From NCBI RefSeq assembly GCF_029168315.1, contig NZ_JARGYD010000002.1, positions 310,001-374,000 on the forward strand: a DNA stretch of 64,000 nucleotides, written 5' to 3'. Both the position numbers and the translations under genes were made by a program. The notes below the pieces were generated by a model. It searched no databases. It was not told where the DNA came from and saw only the letters and a program-made list of their open reading frames with translations. This stretch comes from Psychromarinibacter halotolerans (GTDB lineage: Bacteria; Pseudomonadota; Alphaproteobacteria; Rhodobacterales; Rhodobacteraceae). This document shows positions 8,065 through 16,982 of this stretch, piece by piece. Every line of letters begins with the position of its first letter. Positions within the stretch are counted from its first letter, which is position 1.

Positions 8065-8159
8065 CAGCAATCATGCTGTCTAACTAGCGCGGTGTGCAAG
8101 CGGGTCCCGTTCGGGGGGGCACGGGGGAACGGCTGCTGTAAAAGCGGGCGGGGCCGGGG

Positions 8160-8945
8160 TCAGCTCAGCCTGCACACGAAATCCGCCGCGCCCGCGTCCA
8201 GCGGCGGGTCGCCGCTGTCTTGCGTCACCGCAACGCACGCGCTGTCGTCGCCAAGATCCGCCAGCTGCCAAGACACGCCGCCGCCCCATTGCAGATGGCC
8301 ACGCCCGATGACGCCGATCACCAGCGCACCCTCATGCGCCGCGCGCGCCGCCCGTATCCGCGTGGCGAAGGCGCGGTCCCAGACTTCCTGCGCGCGCAAG
8401 AACCGGTCCAGCGCCGGATCTTCCGGACCGCTAACCCCACGCCCCGCGGGGCCGCCGCCAGTCAGGTCGAATATGAAGCGGCGATAGGGCATGGGCGACG
8501 GGCGCGCGGGGGTCAGCCCCTCGCGGTCCGCCTTGGGTACGCTGTCCCAGCCGCCCTTGCCGACCTCGCGCACAAGGCCCCGGCGGCAGTTCAGCCCGAC
8601 CATCGGCGTTCCGGTCGCGCGGCAGAACCGGAACAGGGGCAGGTACAATTCGGGTGGAAAGCCCCAGACCTCGCCCCATTCGGCGCGTTCAAGAAACTCG
8701 GCCTCGTCCAGCTTGCCCGCGACCCAGTCGGCCAGCACCGGGTCCAGCCGGGCCGGGAACATCTCATAGCCCATGACCACCGGCCGCTGCGCCTGAAGCG
8801 CCGTCGCGACGTCCAACTGCCAGCGGTGGATGTCGGCACGGTCGTGCTGTTCGCCCAGCAGGACAACGTCGGCCTTCAGCATCCGCGACAAAACCTCGGG
8901 GTCCGCCACGGGCCCCGCCCCCGGCGCGTACCAATCGCCGCTCAT
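8160..8945 (-). CDS. ChaN-like haem-binding/uptake family protein (Tiki-type fold)
   Basis: A 261-residue protein of the ChaN/DUF399 family: early motif LLGEQHDRADIHRWQ, conserved GYEMFPARLDPVL, and VIGVIGRGHLQWGGGV near the end. Family members studied in Campylobacter bind haem and are iron-regulated lipoproteins. Unlike those, this protein starts MSGDWYAPGAG with no signal peptide or lipobox, so it is probably cytoplasmic unless the start is wrong. The ATG overlaps the stop of the HmuS-like gene by 4 nt. Its place at the end of a TonB receptor-ABC-HmuS operon supports a haem-related role. Confidence 0.7.
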   Translation of the reverse strand: MSGDWYAPGAGPVADPEVLSRMLKADVVLLGEQHDRADIHRWQLDVATALQAQRPVVMGYEMFPARLDPVLADWVAGKLDEAEFLERAEWGEVWGFPPELYLPLFRFCRATGTPMVGLNCRRGLVREVGKGGWDSVPKADREGLTPARPSPMPYRRFIFDLTGGGPAGRGVSGPEDPALDRFLRAQEVWDRAFATRIRAARAAHEGALVIGVIGRGHLQWGGGVSWQLADLGDDSACVAVTQDSGDPPLDAGAADFVCRLS

Positions 8946-9643
8946 TCCGCTGCGACCCGTTCGATGACAAGCCCTGTCTCGACCGTGTCGGGGCCAAGCG
9001 CGACGAACCGGTCGCCGTCTTCCCGCCAGCCGGACACGGTTCCGGCCCGCAGGTGCAGGTGGAAATCCGGGGTCATCACGTTGGCGAAGCCCATGCCGGG
9101 CTTCACCGTCTCGATCCTGCCATGCCAGCTTTGTTCGCAGCCCGGATGCGCGGCGCGGATGGTGACGGCGGTGCCCTTATCCCGCAGACGTTCCAGCAGG
9201 ACCAACCCGGGGTCGTCGCTGAAATCCTTGGGCGCATCGCCAGCGGGACGGGTCCGGGGGACGGCATCGACCGCCTGCCGCGTCAGGCCGTCCAGCGCGC
9301 CGACGACCGCGTCGGCACCGTCCATCCCGACGATACGGAGAACTGACGCGCCCTCGGCGTCGGTGAAATCCAGCGACGGATAGACCTGCCCGCCCATCTC
9401 TGAACTGGTATCCAGCGTCACACCCGCAAGACGCGCCGCGTCGATCCGGGCGGTGTGAACGGCGCCGCCCAGCGCGATCCGGTCGCCATCGGCCTTTACC
9501 GTGCCGACCGCGCCGATCCGCTCGTGGGTGGCGCCGTTGCCCTTCAGCACGGCCATCACGCGCTGCATGTGCGGCAGGCGTCCGAGGATGTCGGCGGGTG
9601 TCGCGCCGCCCAGCGCCCAGCGGCCCTTTTCGATGTCCGTCAT
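8942..9643 (-). CDS. HmuS/ChuX-like haem-handling protein
   Basis: A 233-residue protein. Its second half carries a pattern characteristic of HmuS/ChuS haem-utilisation proteins: HPGC (about residue 168), a following G-R-I stretch, and MGFANVMTPDFHLHLRAG, equivalent to the family's N-V-L-D-P-x-F-N-L-H-L-R. It is shorter than full HmuS (about 350 residues), so it may be a single repeat plus an extension. The start at 9643 follows GGAAAT; an ATG 14 codons upstream adds no conserved sequence and would overlap the ABC gene by more than 40 nt. Haem transfer or degradation in the cytoplasm is the likely role. Confidence 0.65.
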   Translation of the reverse strand: MTDIEKGRWALGGATPADILGRLPHMQRVMAVLKGNGATHERIGAVGTVKADGDRIALGGAVHTARIDAARLAGVTLDTSSEMGGQVYPSLDFTDAEGASVLRIVGMDGADAVVGALDGLTRQAVDAVPRTRPAGDAPKDFSDDPGLVLLERLRDKGTAVTIRAAHPGCEQSWHGRIETVKPGMGFANVMTPDFHLHLRAGTVSGWREDGDRFVALGPDTVETGLVIERVAAE

Positions 9644-11361
9644 GCCGATTTCCTTTGTTCCAGAGAGGCAGCGCCGATGCGCCATATGTGCGTGGGTTCA
9701 AGTGCCGTGGGCTCGCGGTGGGCGACGCACAGGATCGCGGCGTCGGGCAGGTCCCGGCGCAGGATCGCCAGCAGGTGCGCCTCGCTTGCGGCGTCCAGCG
9801 AAGAGGTCGCCTCGTCCAGCACCACCCAGTCCGGCCGGTGCAGCAGCACCCGCGCCAGCGCCAGCCGCTGACGTTCCCCCAGCGACAGCCCTTCAAGCGA
9901 CGCCTCGCCATCCGCATCCAGCGCGCCAAGCCGGTGCGACAGACCCAGCCTGTCCAGCACATCGCGCAGGCGGTCATCGGCAATGCTGTCCGGGTCGGCG
10001 GGATAGCAGGCGGCGGCGCGCAGCCCGTCGGAAAACAGGTGCGGACGCTGGGGCAGGACCATCATACGGCCCTTGGGCGTTTCGATCCGTCCCTCGCCAT
10101 AGCGCCACAGGCCCGAAACGGCGGCCAGAAGCGTCGTCTTGCCCTGCCCCGAATCCCCGGCCAGCCAGACGCGGTCGCCGCGGCGCACGGTCCTGTCGGG
10201 CACCGCGTCCAGCCAGCGCCCGTCGGGGGTGGCCAACCGCAAGCCCCGGACATGCAGCGCGCCGTCGCCGCTGGGCGCCCGCTGGATGGCGCAGGGCGCG
10301 GCGGGCATCGGTTCCGGGCCGTCGGTCATGCGGAACAGGTCGTCCAGGCGATGCGCGACGGCGGCGAACTCGGCAAGGTCCCGGTACGAGAATATGAACC
10401 AGCTGAGCGACGTCGTGACCCGGCTGAACGTGGACGACAGCTGCATCAGCCCGCCAAAGGTGACGGACCCCGCGAAGTACGCCGGCAGCGCGAAGAACAG
10501 CGGCACGCGCAGGATGGTCTGCCAATAGGGACGGGTGAAGATGCCAAGAATGAACTCGCGCCCGATCAGCCTGAACCAGTTCTGCCGGATCGCCTCGAAC
10601 CGCTGCGACAGGCGACGGCGTTCGGCCTCTTCACCGCCGGACTGCGCGACCTCTGTCGCGTTGTCGCGCAGTTGGACAAGGGCGTGCCGGAAGTCAGCCT
10701 CGCGCCGTTCCTGCCGGAAGAAGATGGATTTCAGCGGATAGCCCAGCCCGTGGGTGATGAAGCTGGCGACAAGCACGTACACGAAGGCCAGCCAGACCAT
10801 ATAGCGCGGGACGGCGACGTCGACGCCCAGCAGGCTAAAGCGCAGGACGAAGTCGGACAGCGACCACAGGATCGCGATATAGGTGACCAACCCGACGATG
10901 CGGCCGATCAGGTCCAGCGTCTCTTGCAGCAGAAGCTCGACATAGCGGTTGCAGTCCTCGGCGACGCGCTGGTCCGGGTTGTCGATGGCGTCGGGGGACA
11001 GGCCGGGACGCAGGTGCCAATAGGCCTGCCCGCCCAGCCACGCATCCAGCGTCTTGTGCGTCAGCCGCGCCCGCCAGCGGAACCGCAGCCAGTCGCGCAG
11101 GTAGGACTGCGTCAGATTGATCCCGGCCAGCGCGCCGACGATCACGGCGAAAACCCCAAGCTCGTGGACCGCGCCGGTGACGTCCATCTGTTCGACGGCA
11201 TCATAAAACCGCCCGGTCCACGCGATCATCTGCACGTCGACCCAAAGCTCGACGAAGATCAGCGCAAAGACGGTGCCGAACAGAACCAGCCCGATCCACG
11301 CCTGCGGACCCGAGGCGGCCAACCACGTCAGCCGCCAGATACGTTTGAGAATGTTGGGCAT
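9640..11361 (-). CDS. ABC half-transporter of the SbmA/BacA-ABCD type (fused permease and ATPase)
   Basis: A 573-residue protein with an N-terminal ABC_membrane_2-type domain (about residues 1-330; segment YLRDWLRFRWRARLTHKTLDAW is family-typical) and a C-terminal ATPase with Walker A GDSGQGKTT, signature LSLGERQRLALARVLL and Walker B WVVLDEATSSLD. Relatives include SbmA/BacA-like peptide and cobalamin importers (Rv1819c) and peroxisomal fatty-acid transporters. It overlaps the HmuS-like gene by 4 nt and follows a TonB receptor, a position normally held by HmuTUV in haem loci. It may therefore act as the inner-membrane importer; this is inference. Confidence 0.8.
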   Translation of the reverse strand: MPNILKRIWRLTWLAASGPQAWIGLVLFGTVFALIFVELWVDVQMIAWTGRFYDAVEQMDVTGAVHELGVFAVIVGALAGINLTQSYLRDWLRFRWRARLTHKTLDAWLGGQAYWHLRPGLSPDAIDNPDQRVAEDCNRYVELLLQETLDLIGRIVGLVTYIAILWSLSDFVLRFSLLGVDVAVPRYMVWLAFVYVLVASFITHGLGYPLKSIFFRQERREADFRHALVQLRDNATEVAQSGGEEAERRRLSQRFEAIRQNWFRLIGREFILGIFTRPYWQTILRVPLFFALPAYFAGSVTFGGLMQLSSTFSRVTTSLSWFIFSYRDLAEFAAVAHRLDDLFRMTDGPEPMPAAPCAIQRAPSGDGALHVRGLRLATPDGRWLDAVPDRTVRRGDRVWLAGDSGQGKTTLLAAVSGLWRYGEGRIETPKGRMMVLPQRPHLFSDGLRAAACYPADPDSIADDRLRDVLDRLGLSHRLGALDADGEASLEGLSLGERQRLALARVLLHRPDWVVLDEATSSLDAASEAHLLAILRRDLPDAAILCVAHREPTALEPTHIWRIGAASLEQRKSA

Positions 11362-11406
11362 CAGAACCTCGCGTCGATGCCGCCCCGCAACCGCCGCGCC
11401 AGCCCG

Positions 11407-11468
11407 GACAGCGGTGCCCGCGGGCGCCGTCCGTCCGGACCGTGCGATGTCAGCGGGGCGCCGCTGTC
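11407..11468 (-). other. Long-range stem between receptor and ABC transporter genes
   Basis: CCGCTGTC (11461-11468, touching the receptor stop codon) can pair with GACAGCGG (11407-11414), enclosing further GC-rich self-complementary sequence (GCGGGGCGCCGC and GGTGCCCGCGGGCGCC). No T-run follows. Such a structure could stabilise the receptor mRNA or lower read-through into the transporter genes. Confidence 0.4.
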
Positions 11469-13717
11469 TAGAACTTATAGTCCAGCGTTAGAGACACATT
11501 TCGCCCCGGTCCGGTCTGAAGTTCCAGCGGGTTCGTGTCGACCGCGACCCCGGGTGTCGCGCTGTAATTCGCGGCAGAGGCAAGGAAGTACCGTTCGTCG
11601 AACAGGTTGTTGACGCTCAGGTTCAGCATCGCGTTCTCGGCAAATTCCCAGCTGGCGCCGACATCGACGACCGCATAGGCGGGCGGCTTGAAGTTCGCCG
11701 ACGACTCCGGCTTCGCCTCGCCCACCATGATCAGGTCCATGTTCAGGTTCAGCCCGTACTGCGGGATCTCGTAGGACGCGCCGATCACGGCGGACAGCGG
11801 CGGCACGACGTGGCGGGTTTCCGGGGCTCCGTCGGTGGCCCGCTGCCGTCCGTCCTGCCATGCGACGGCGCCGGTCAACTGAAGCTGGTCCGTTGCCTGC
11901 CAGCCGGCCTCCAGCTCGATGCCCCAAGTCTCGACCGACGACAGATTCCGGTAGGAATAGTCACTGGTGCCGGGGATGTTCCAGAAGCTTTCGATGAAGT
12001 TGTCATAGCTGGCGTGATAGGCGTTCAGCGACCAGAACCCGTCGGCATATTCACCGCGCACGCCGATCTCGAAGCTTTCGACCTCTTCCGGGACAAGGTC
12101 GGGCGCGGGGACAAGCCCGAAGGTGGCGCTGCCGGACGAGGTGTACAGCTGCTGGAAGGTCGGCATCTTGAAGCCCTGCCCGTAATGCGCCCAAGCCGAG
12201 TACGTGTCGTTGAACCGCCATGTCGCGCCCAGCGACGCTAGGATGCGCTCTTCCGTCCGCGTCTCAAGCTCGTAACCGGGCAGGTCGACGACGGACTCGT
12301 TGAACTCCGGGTCCATGCGGTAGGTCGCAAAGCGCAGCCCCGGCGTGACCTCCAACTGCCCGCCCAACATCGTGATGTTATCCTGAATGAAGACGTCCGC
12401 GCGGGTGGTCGTGCCGTCGGCGAAGTTCCAGCTTGTCGGGACAGAGGACGTGTCGGTCCCGGCAGTCACGTTGACGATGCGGCGGTTGCGGAAATACGAG
12501 GTCGCGGTGTGGTCGCCGTCGAACCCGAAGGTCAGGACGTGATCGGACGCCCCGATGCTGAACCGCGACGTCGCCTGAACGTCGAGTTCAAGAAAATCCT
12601 CGTGGAAGTCGGTGTAGTCGTACTGTCGGCGGATGTCGCCAGAGGACATCTCCTCGATCCGTAGCGCGACCTGATCATAGCCCGACGGAGAATAGGACAG
12701 CGTCGCCTTCACTTCGTCGATGAAGCCGCCGAACTGGCCCTGATATTCCAGCGCATAGCGGGTGCGTTCAATGTCGCGGGTGCGCGGGTTCTCGAACAGG
12801 TAGCCCCCGGAAGAGGTCGGACCGATGGCGTACAGCGTTTCGACTTCGCTTTTGCGATCCAGATGATCGAAGACGAAGGTCAGCGTGTTGGTCGGGGTGA
12901 TGTCCCAGCCCAGCTTCACCAGCGTGCGATCCGACGTCCGGTCCAACGGATTGAATTCGCCGCAAGTGATGCCGCCAAATTCGACCGGGCGGGTGCAGCC
13001 CCAGATGCCGCCGTCATCGCGGGCGTTGGACAGTTCCATCTCGTGGTCCGTGGTGCGCGACTGGGCGAACATCAGGGTCACGTTTTCGCCGAACCGCTGC
13101 GCGAAGGACGCGGCGACGTTGGTCGCGTCGGTCAGCGACTCGTAGCCAAGCGTGACCCGCCCGCCGTTCGTGCGGCCCGGTTCGATCAGGTCTTCGGCGT
13201 CGATGGTTTCCACCGCGACCACGCCCCCCAACGCGTCCGCGCCCCACAGCACGGATGCCGGCCCTCGGACCACGTCGATCTGCTTGGTGAAGTTGAAATC
13301 CGCATAGTCCCGCGACCCGTCGATGATGCGTTCCGGCACCCGCGCGCCGTCGACCAGCGTCAGCACGCGGTTGCCCGACACGCCCCGTATCTCGAACCCG
13401 GTCTGGCCACCGAACGGATCGGCCGCGGACACCTGCCGCACCGGCTCGATCCCCGGGATCAGGCGGGTGAAATCCTCGATCGACAGGACACCCCGGTCCC
13501 GGATCTCGTCGCCCTCGACAACGGTGATGTGGCTTTCGACGTCCATCAGCGAACGGCCGATGCGGTCCGCGAACAGGGTGATCCGCCCAAGGAACGCGGA
13601 CAGCCCGGTGTCGCCGCCGGTTTCCGTTTCTTGGGCAACGGCGGGCCCGGATAAGGACAAGGTTGCGCATGCCGTGCTTGCAAGCAGCACCGCACGCGAC
13701 TTGTGAGACAAGCGCAT
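11468..13717 (-). CDS. TonB-dependent haem/haemoglobin-type outer-membrane receptor
   Basis: A 749-residue receptor with a signal peptide (MRLSHKSRAVLLASTACATLSLSGPAVAQ). Its plug domain includes FEIRGVSGNRVLTLVDGAR and VVRGPASVLWGADALGGVV, followed by a 22-strand-type beta barrel ending in LTLDYKF with a terminal Phe. The TonB-box region near residues 40-50 is not obvious. The plug pattern is that of the TonB-dependent haemoglobin/transferrin/lactoferrin receptor family (HmuR/HutA-like). A cysteine pair lies in an extracellular loop (about residues 236-247). It is first in an operon with the ABC transporter, HmuS-like and ChaN-like genes, which supports haem as ligand. Confidence 0.82.
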   Translation of the reverse strand: MRLSHKSRAVLLASTACATLSLSGPAVAQETETGGDTGLSAFLGRITLFADRIGRSLMDVESHITVVEGDEIRDRGVLSIEDFTRLIPGIEPVRQVSAADPFGGQTGFEIRGVSGNRVLTLVDGARVPERIIDGSRDYADFNFTKQIDVVRGPASVLWGADALGGVVAVETIDAEDLIEPGRTNGGRVTLGYESLTDATNVAASFAQRFGENVTLMFAQSRTTDHEMELSNARDDGGIWGCTRPVEFGGITCGEFNPLDRTSDRTLVKLGWDITPTNTLTFVFDHLDRKSEVETLYAIGPTSSGGYLFENPRTRDIERTRYALEYQGQFGGFIDEVKATLSYSPSGYDQVALRIEEMSSGDIRRQYDYTDFHEDFLELDVQATSRFSIGASDHVLTFGFDGDHTATSYFRNRRIVNVTAGTDTSSVPTSWNFADGTTTRADVFIQDNITMLGGQLEVTPGLRFATYRMDPEFNESVVDLPGYELETRTEERILASLGATWRFNDTYSAWAHYGQGFKMPTFQQLYTSSGSATFGLVPAPDLVPEEVESFEIGVRGEYADGFWSLNAYHASYDNFIESFWNIPGTSDYSYRNLSSVETWGIELEAGWQATDQLQLTGAVAWQDGRQRATDGAPETRHVVPPLSAVIGASYEIPQYGLNLNMDLIMVGEAKPESSANFKPPAYAVVDVGASWEFAENAMLNLSVNNLFDERYFLASAANYSATPGVAVDTNPLELQTGPGRNVSLTLDYKF

Positions 13718-13880
13718 GAGTAAACTCCAATGTGATGGAAGTGCTAGCTTTCAGAACGGTCTGGCTGGCGATGGGTGCCAGGCAAGAGCAGCGGCACACC
13801 GTGATGTCGTCTGCCAATCCTAAGTAAATTTGTCAAGTAAGAGGGCGAAATCCTTTTCGCCGTCCGGGATGCCCGGAACG
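13718..13880 (-). promoter_or_regulatory. Upstream region of the TonB receptor operon
   Basis: This AT-richer stretch must hold the receptor promoter. A perfect TTGACA is present on the minus strand (13831-13836), but no good -10 lies 16-18 nt downstream. No convincing Fur, RirA or Irr box can be read. A small gene such as hemP is not visible. Confidence 0.3.
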
Positions 13881-13881
13881 G

Positions 13882-13979
13882 CACGGGCCGGACATGACTG
13901 TCCGGCCCGTGGTCTTGGATAAAAGTGCGGGCGGGATGAACAGGCCAGGGGAGATATTGGGCCCGTCCGTCCCGCCCGC
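13882..13979 (-). terminator. Double-hairpin terminator after dctM
   Basis: Two structures follow the dctM stop. GCGGGCGGGA (13927-13936) pairs with TCCCGCCCGC (13970-13979), and further on a perfect 13-bp stem, CACGGGCCGGACA/TGTCCGGCCCGTG with a TGAC-type tetraloop, occupies 13882-13911. A weak T-run lies between them. Together they separate the TRAP locus from the TonB receptor operon on the same strand. Confidence 0.7.
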
Positions 13980-13997
13980 GTCAGTCCGGCAGACGGA

Positions 13998-15287
13998 TCA
14001 AAGCAGATCCATCAACCGCGGGAGAAACAGGATCGTCTCCGGGACGTAGGTGATCAGCAGCAGCACCGCGATGGCCGCAAGGAAGAACGGCAGCATGTGC
14101 TTCACCATTCGCTCGATCGGGATGCCAAGCACGATAGAGCCGGTGAACAGCGCCGTCCCGTAAGGCGGCGTGATCAGGCCGATCACAAGGTTGAAGGTCG
14201 CGAAGACACCGAAGTGCACCGGGTCGATCCCCAGTTCGCCGGTCAGCGGCATCAGGATCGGCAGCACGATGAAGATCGCCGGCAGCATGTCCATGAACAG
14301 GCCCCACAAAAGCAGGAACACGTTGATGATCAGCAGCACAAGGATCGGATTCTCGGTGATCGCGAAGATGGTCCGCGCCACCAGCGCAGGCACCTGTTCC
14401 GAAGCCAGCACCCAAGAGAACACGTTCGACGCGCCCGTCAGCAGCAGCACCGCCGCCGACAACGTGGCCGACCGCAGGAAAATGCGCCACAGAAGCTTCG
14501 GGTCGGGCTTGAACTTGGTCTCTGCCAGCAGCAGCACAAAGCCCCAGCCCACCGCGGCCGCCGAGGCCTCGGTCGGGGTGAAGATACCCGACAGGATGCC
14601 GCCCAGAATGATGCCCGGCATCGCAAGGAACGGCAGCGAGGCCAGCACGATCCGCACGGCTTCCCGCGCGGTCTTGCGTCCGCTGCGTTCGATGTTCTGA
14701 CGGCGCGTGGTGACGAACACCGCAACGGCCATCGCGATCGCCACCAGAAGGCCGGGCACCAGCCCGCCGATCAGCATCCCGCCGATGGACGTGCCGGTGA
14801 CGGCCCCCACCAGCACGATCGGGATCGACGGCGGGATGATGGCGCCTTTGATCGACGTCGACACCGTCAGTGCCGCCGAGAACTCGCGCGTGAAACCGGA
14901 CCGGGTCATCATCTCGGTCTGCATCCGGCCCAGCGCGGCGATGTCCGCGATGGACGACCCCGAACAGCCGCCGAACAGCATCGAGGCAAGGATGTTCACG
15001 TATCCGGTGCCGCCGCGCAGGCGTCCGACCAGAAGCTGCGCGAACTTCAGCAGGCGGTTGGCGGTGCCAGAGGCGACCATCAGCTCGCCCGCCAGCATGA
15101 AGAACGGGATCGCCATGATCGTGAAGAAGTCGATGCCGTTGAAGAACTGCTGCGCCACAAGGTACAGCGGTTCGCCGGCCAGCACGAAATACACGATGCA
15201 GGCAAGGATCATCGCGAAGGCCAGCGGGAAGCCGGCGATGGTCAGGAAGCCGAACGAAACCAGCATCCAGGCGAAGGCGGCGTTCAT
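13998..15287 (-). CDS. dctM: TRAP transporter large permease subunit, DctM
   Basis: A 429-residue, highly hydrophobic DctM-type protein (12-TM class) starting MNAAFAWMLVSFGFLTIAGF. Family motifs include GGCSGSSIADIAALG, IKGAIIPPSIPIVLVG and GLITPPYGTALF. It catalyses Na+-coupled uptake together with DctQ, using substrate delivered by the periplasmic DctP encoded two genes upstream. The start is fixed by a 4-nt overlap with dctQ. It is the last gene of the operon that includes the DapA-family, dhaK, dhaL and oxidase genes. Confidence 0.92.
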   Translation of the reverse strand: MNAAFAWMLVSFGFLTIAGFPLAFAMILACIVYFVLAGEPLYLVAQQFFNGIDFFTIMAIPFFMLAGELMVASGTANRLLKFAQLLVGRLRGGTGYVNILASMLFGGCSGSSIADIAALGRMQTEMMTRSGFTREFSAALTVSTSIKGAIIPPSIPIVLVGAVTGTSIGGMLIGGLVPGLLVAIAMAVAVFVTTRRQNIERSGRKTAREAVRIVLASLPFLAMPGIILGGILSGIFTPTEASAAAVGWGFVLLLAETKFKPDPKLLWRIFLRSATLSAAVLLLTGASNVFSWVLASEQVPALVARTIFAITENPILVLLIINVFLLLWGLFMDMLPAIFIVLPILMPLTGELGIDPVHFGVFATFNLVIGLITPPYGTALFTGSIVLGIPIERMVKHMLPFFLAAIAVLLLITYVPETILFLPRLMDLL

Positions 15288-15802
15288 TCGGTGACCTCCT
15301 TGACGTCTTCCTGCTCGTCGACGCTGACGGCAGGGGGCAGGAACTGCTTGAACAGCAGCATGAGAAGCATCGCGCCCGCACCCAGCGGCACGGCGAGATA
15401 GATCCAGAAGTAGGGAATGCGCAGCGCGGGGGTCTTCATCCGCCCGTCGTGAAGCGCCACGTCCAGCCCCTGCCACAGCAGCACGGCCAGCGTGACCGCA
15501 AGACAGCCGGCAAGGAACCGTTCAAGCCAGACCTGCACGCCGGTCGGCAGCATCGACGTGAACACGGTCAGGCGCGGGTGCTGGTCCGACCGAAGCGCAA
15601 CCGCACCGCCGATGAACGCCATGAAGATCATGGTGTAGCGCGCCAGCTCCTCGCCCCAGAAAAAGGCAACGCCGAAGGCCGATCGCCCGATGACGAGGGT
15701 CAGCACGACGATCACCATAAGCAAAAGCGCCACCACGACGATGTTGCTGAACAATAGCTGGAAGAACCGGTCCAGCCTCCGGATTGGCCCGTTCGGCCCC
15801 AT
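15284..15802 (-). CDS. dctQ: TRAP transporter small permease subunit, DctQ
   Basis: A 172-residue protein with four hydrophobic segments and the DctQ hallmark FFWGEELARYTMIFMAFIGG around residue 50. Its C-terminus is acidic (DEQEDVKEVTE). It overlaps dctM by 4 nt, as expected for subunits made in equal amounts, and is separated from dctP by a stable hairpin. Confidence 0.9.
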   Translation of the reverse strand: MGPNGPIRRLDRFFQLLFSNIVVVALLLMVIVVLTLVIGRSAFGVAFFWGEELARYTMIFMAFIGGAVALRSDQHPRLTVFTSMLPTGVQVWLERFLAGCLAVTLAVLLWQGLDVALHDGRMKTPALRIPYFWIYLAVPLGAGAMLLMLLFKQFLPPAVSVDEQEDVKEVTE

Positions 15803-15830
15803 GATCTTGATCCCTTTTACGCGACGATGG

Positions 15831-15859
15831 ACGCCGCCCGCGCAGGACGCGGACGGCGT
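15831..15859 (-). other. Hairpin between dctP and dctQ (likely attenuator or mRNA stabiliser)
   Basis: ACGCCG-CCGCG on one side pairs with CGCGG-CGGCGT on the other with a one-nucleotide mismatch and a short loop. Such hairpins after a solute-receptor gene usually allow more receptor than permease to be made. No T-run follows it. Confidence 0.6.
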
Positions 15860-15869
15860 GCGATCAGAG

Positions 15870-16892
15870 TCAGAACCGGGCGTCGTAGTCCGCCATGTGC
15901 TCGAAGAAGCCGTTCACGAACTCTTCGCCGAACTGCTCGACCGCCCAAGCCTTCGTCGGCTCGATGGTGGCGGCGCGGAAGGCTTCAAGCTGGTCCGGCC
16001 CAAGGCTGTGCACCTCGACGCCCTCGTCGCGGATCGTCTGCACGCCCAGCAGGTCGTTCACCGCGCCGATGCCGTCATGGGCAAGGCTGGCTTCGGCGTC
16101 GGCCGCAAGGATCGCCGTGCGGTCCTCTTCGCTGAGACCCTGCCACCATTCTTCGTTGGTGATCACGGCGCCCACCGTCATGACGTGCTGCGTTTCGGTC
16201 ATGTGGCCCTGCACCTGATAGAACCGCTGCAAGATGATGTTCGACGGCGGGTTTTCCTGCCCGTCGACCACGCCCGTCTGCAGCGAGGTGTACAGTTCCA
16301 GATACGGGATCGGCACCGGGGTGGCGCCAAGGGCTTCCATCATCTTCTGGTGCGGCACGACTTCCATCGTCCGCATCCGCAGACCGGCCATGTCCTCGGG
16401 CGTTTCCACCGCCGTGTCCTTGGTGGTCATGTTGCGGAAGCCGTAGGGATGCAGCGAGATGATGCGGATGCCCGTCTCGGCGGCGACGTCGTCCATCAGC
16501 TTGGCGATGAACGGGTTGTCCCGGTTCATCGACGCATTGAAGTGCGCCCGGCTTTTGAACAGGAACGGCATGTCCACGATGCCAAGCTGCGGATAGCCCA
16601 GCGAGGCCAGAACGCCCGACGCGATGTTCGCGAAATGCAGCGACCCGCGCGACACCTGCTGCACCATCGCGCGCTGGTCGCCCAGCTGGCCGTTCGGATA
16701 CAGCTCGATGTCATAGGCGTCGCCGGTGTTCCGTTCGACCTGCGACTCGAGGACGTGCATATAGGCCGTCACCGGCGCAGTGGTCGGATCGTCGGGGTCG
16801 GTCCAGGTCGCCTTAAGTTGCTCTTGTGCGGCCAGCGGGGCCGCGACCAGCAGCGTCGAAGCCAGAAATGCCGTCTTCAGTCCAAGTTTCAT
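15870..16892 (-). CDS. dctP: TRAP transporter periplasmic solute receptor, DctP
   Basis: A 340-residue receptor with a signal peptide ending near AAPLAAQ. The DctP fold is clear: ELYPNGQLGDQRAMVQQVSRG in the N-terminal part and the conserved arginine that binds substrate carboxylates in MAGLRMRTMEVV (about residue 170). The substrate is therefore most likely an organic acid or sugar acid; its identity is not visible. The gene lies about 90 nt after the oxidase gene and 67 nt before dctQ. Confidence 0.9.
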   Translation of the reverse strand: MKLGLKTAFLASTLLVAAPLAAQEQLKATWTDPDDPTTAPVTAYMHVLESQVERNTGDAYDIELYPNGQLGDQRAMVQQVSRGSLHFANIASGVLASLGYPQLGIVDMPFLFKSRAHFNASMNRDNPFIAKLMDDVAAETGIRIISLHPYGFRNMTTKDTAVETPEDMAGLRMRTMEVVPHQKMMEALGATPVPIPYLELYTSLQTGVVDGQENPPSNIILQRFYQVQGHMTETQHVMTVGAVITNEEWWQGLSEEDRTAILAADAEASLAHDGIGAVNDLLGVQTIRDEGVEVHSLGPDQLEAFRAATIEPTKAWAVEQFGEEFVNGFFEHMADYDARF

Positions 16893-16943
16893 GTTGGTCT
16901 TCCTCCCTTGGGTCCGGGTCCTATCCCGAACGGTGTGTATGTC

Positions 16944-16977
16944 GGCGCCGGCCGGCTCCTCTCCGGCCTGTGGCGCC
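16944..16977 (-). other. Hairpin between the oxidase and dctP genes
   Basis: GGCGCC at the outer ends (16944-16949 and 16972-16977) and CCGG/CCGG inside can form a GC-rich stem. It lies 6 nt downstream of the dctP-proximal region and just before the oxidase stop, so it may separate catabolic and transport transcripts or be a processing site. Confidence 0.4.
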
Positions 16978-16982
16978 CGTGG

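Noticed and set aside
13831..13836. TTGACA as promoter of the TonB receptor operon, with a Fur, RirA or Irr box
   Set aside because: No -10 box at proper distance and no iron-responsive palindrome can be seen, so it is reported only as an unassigned upstream region.
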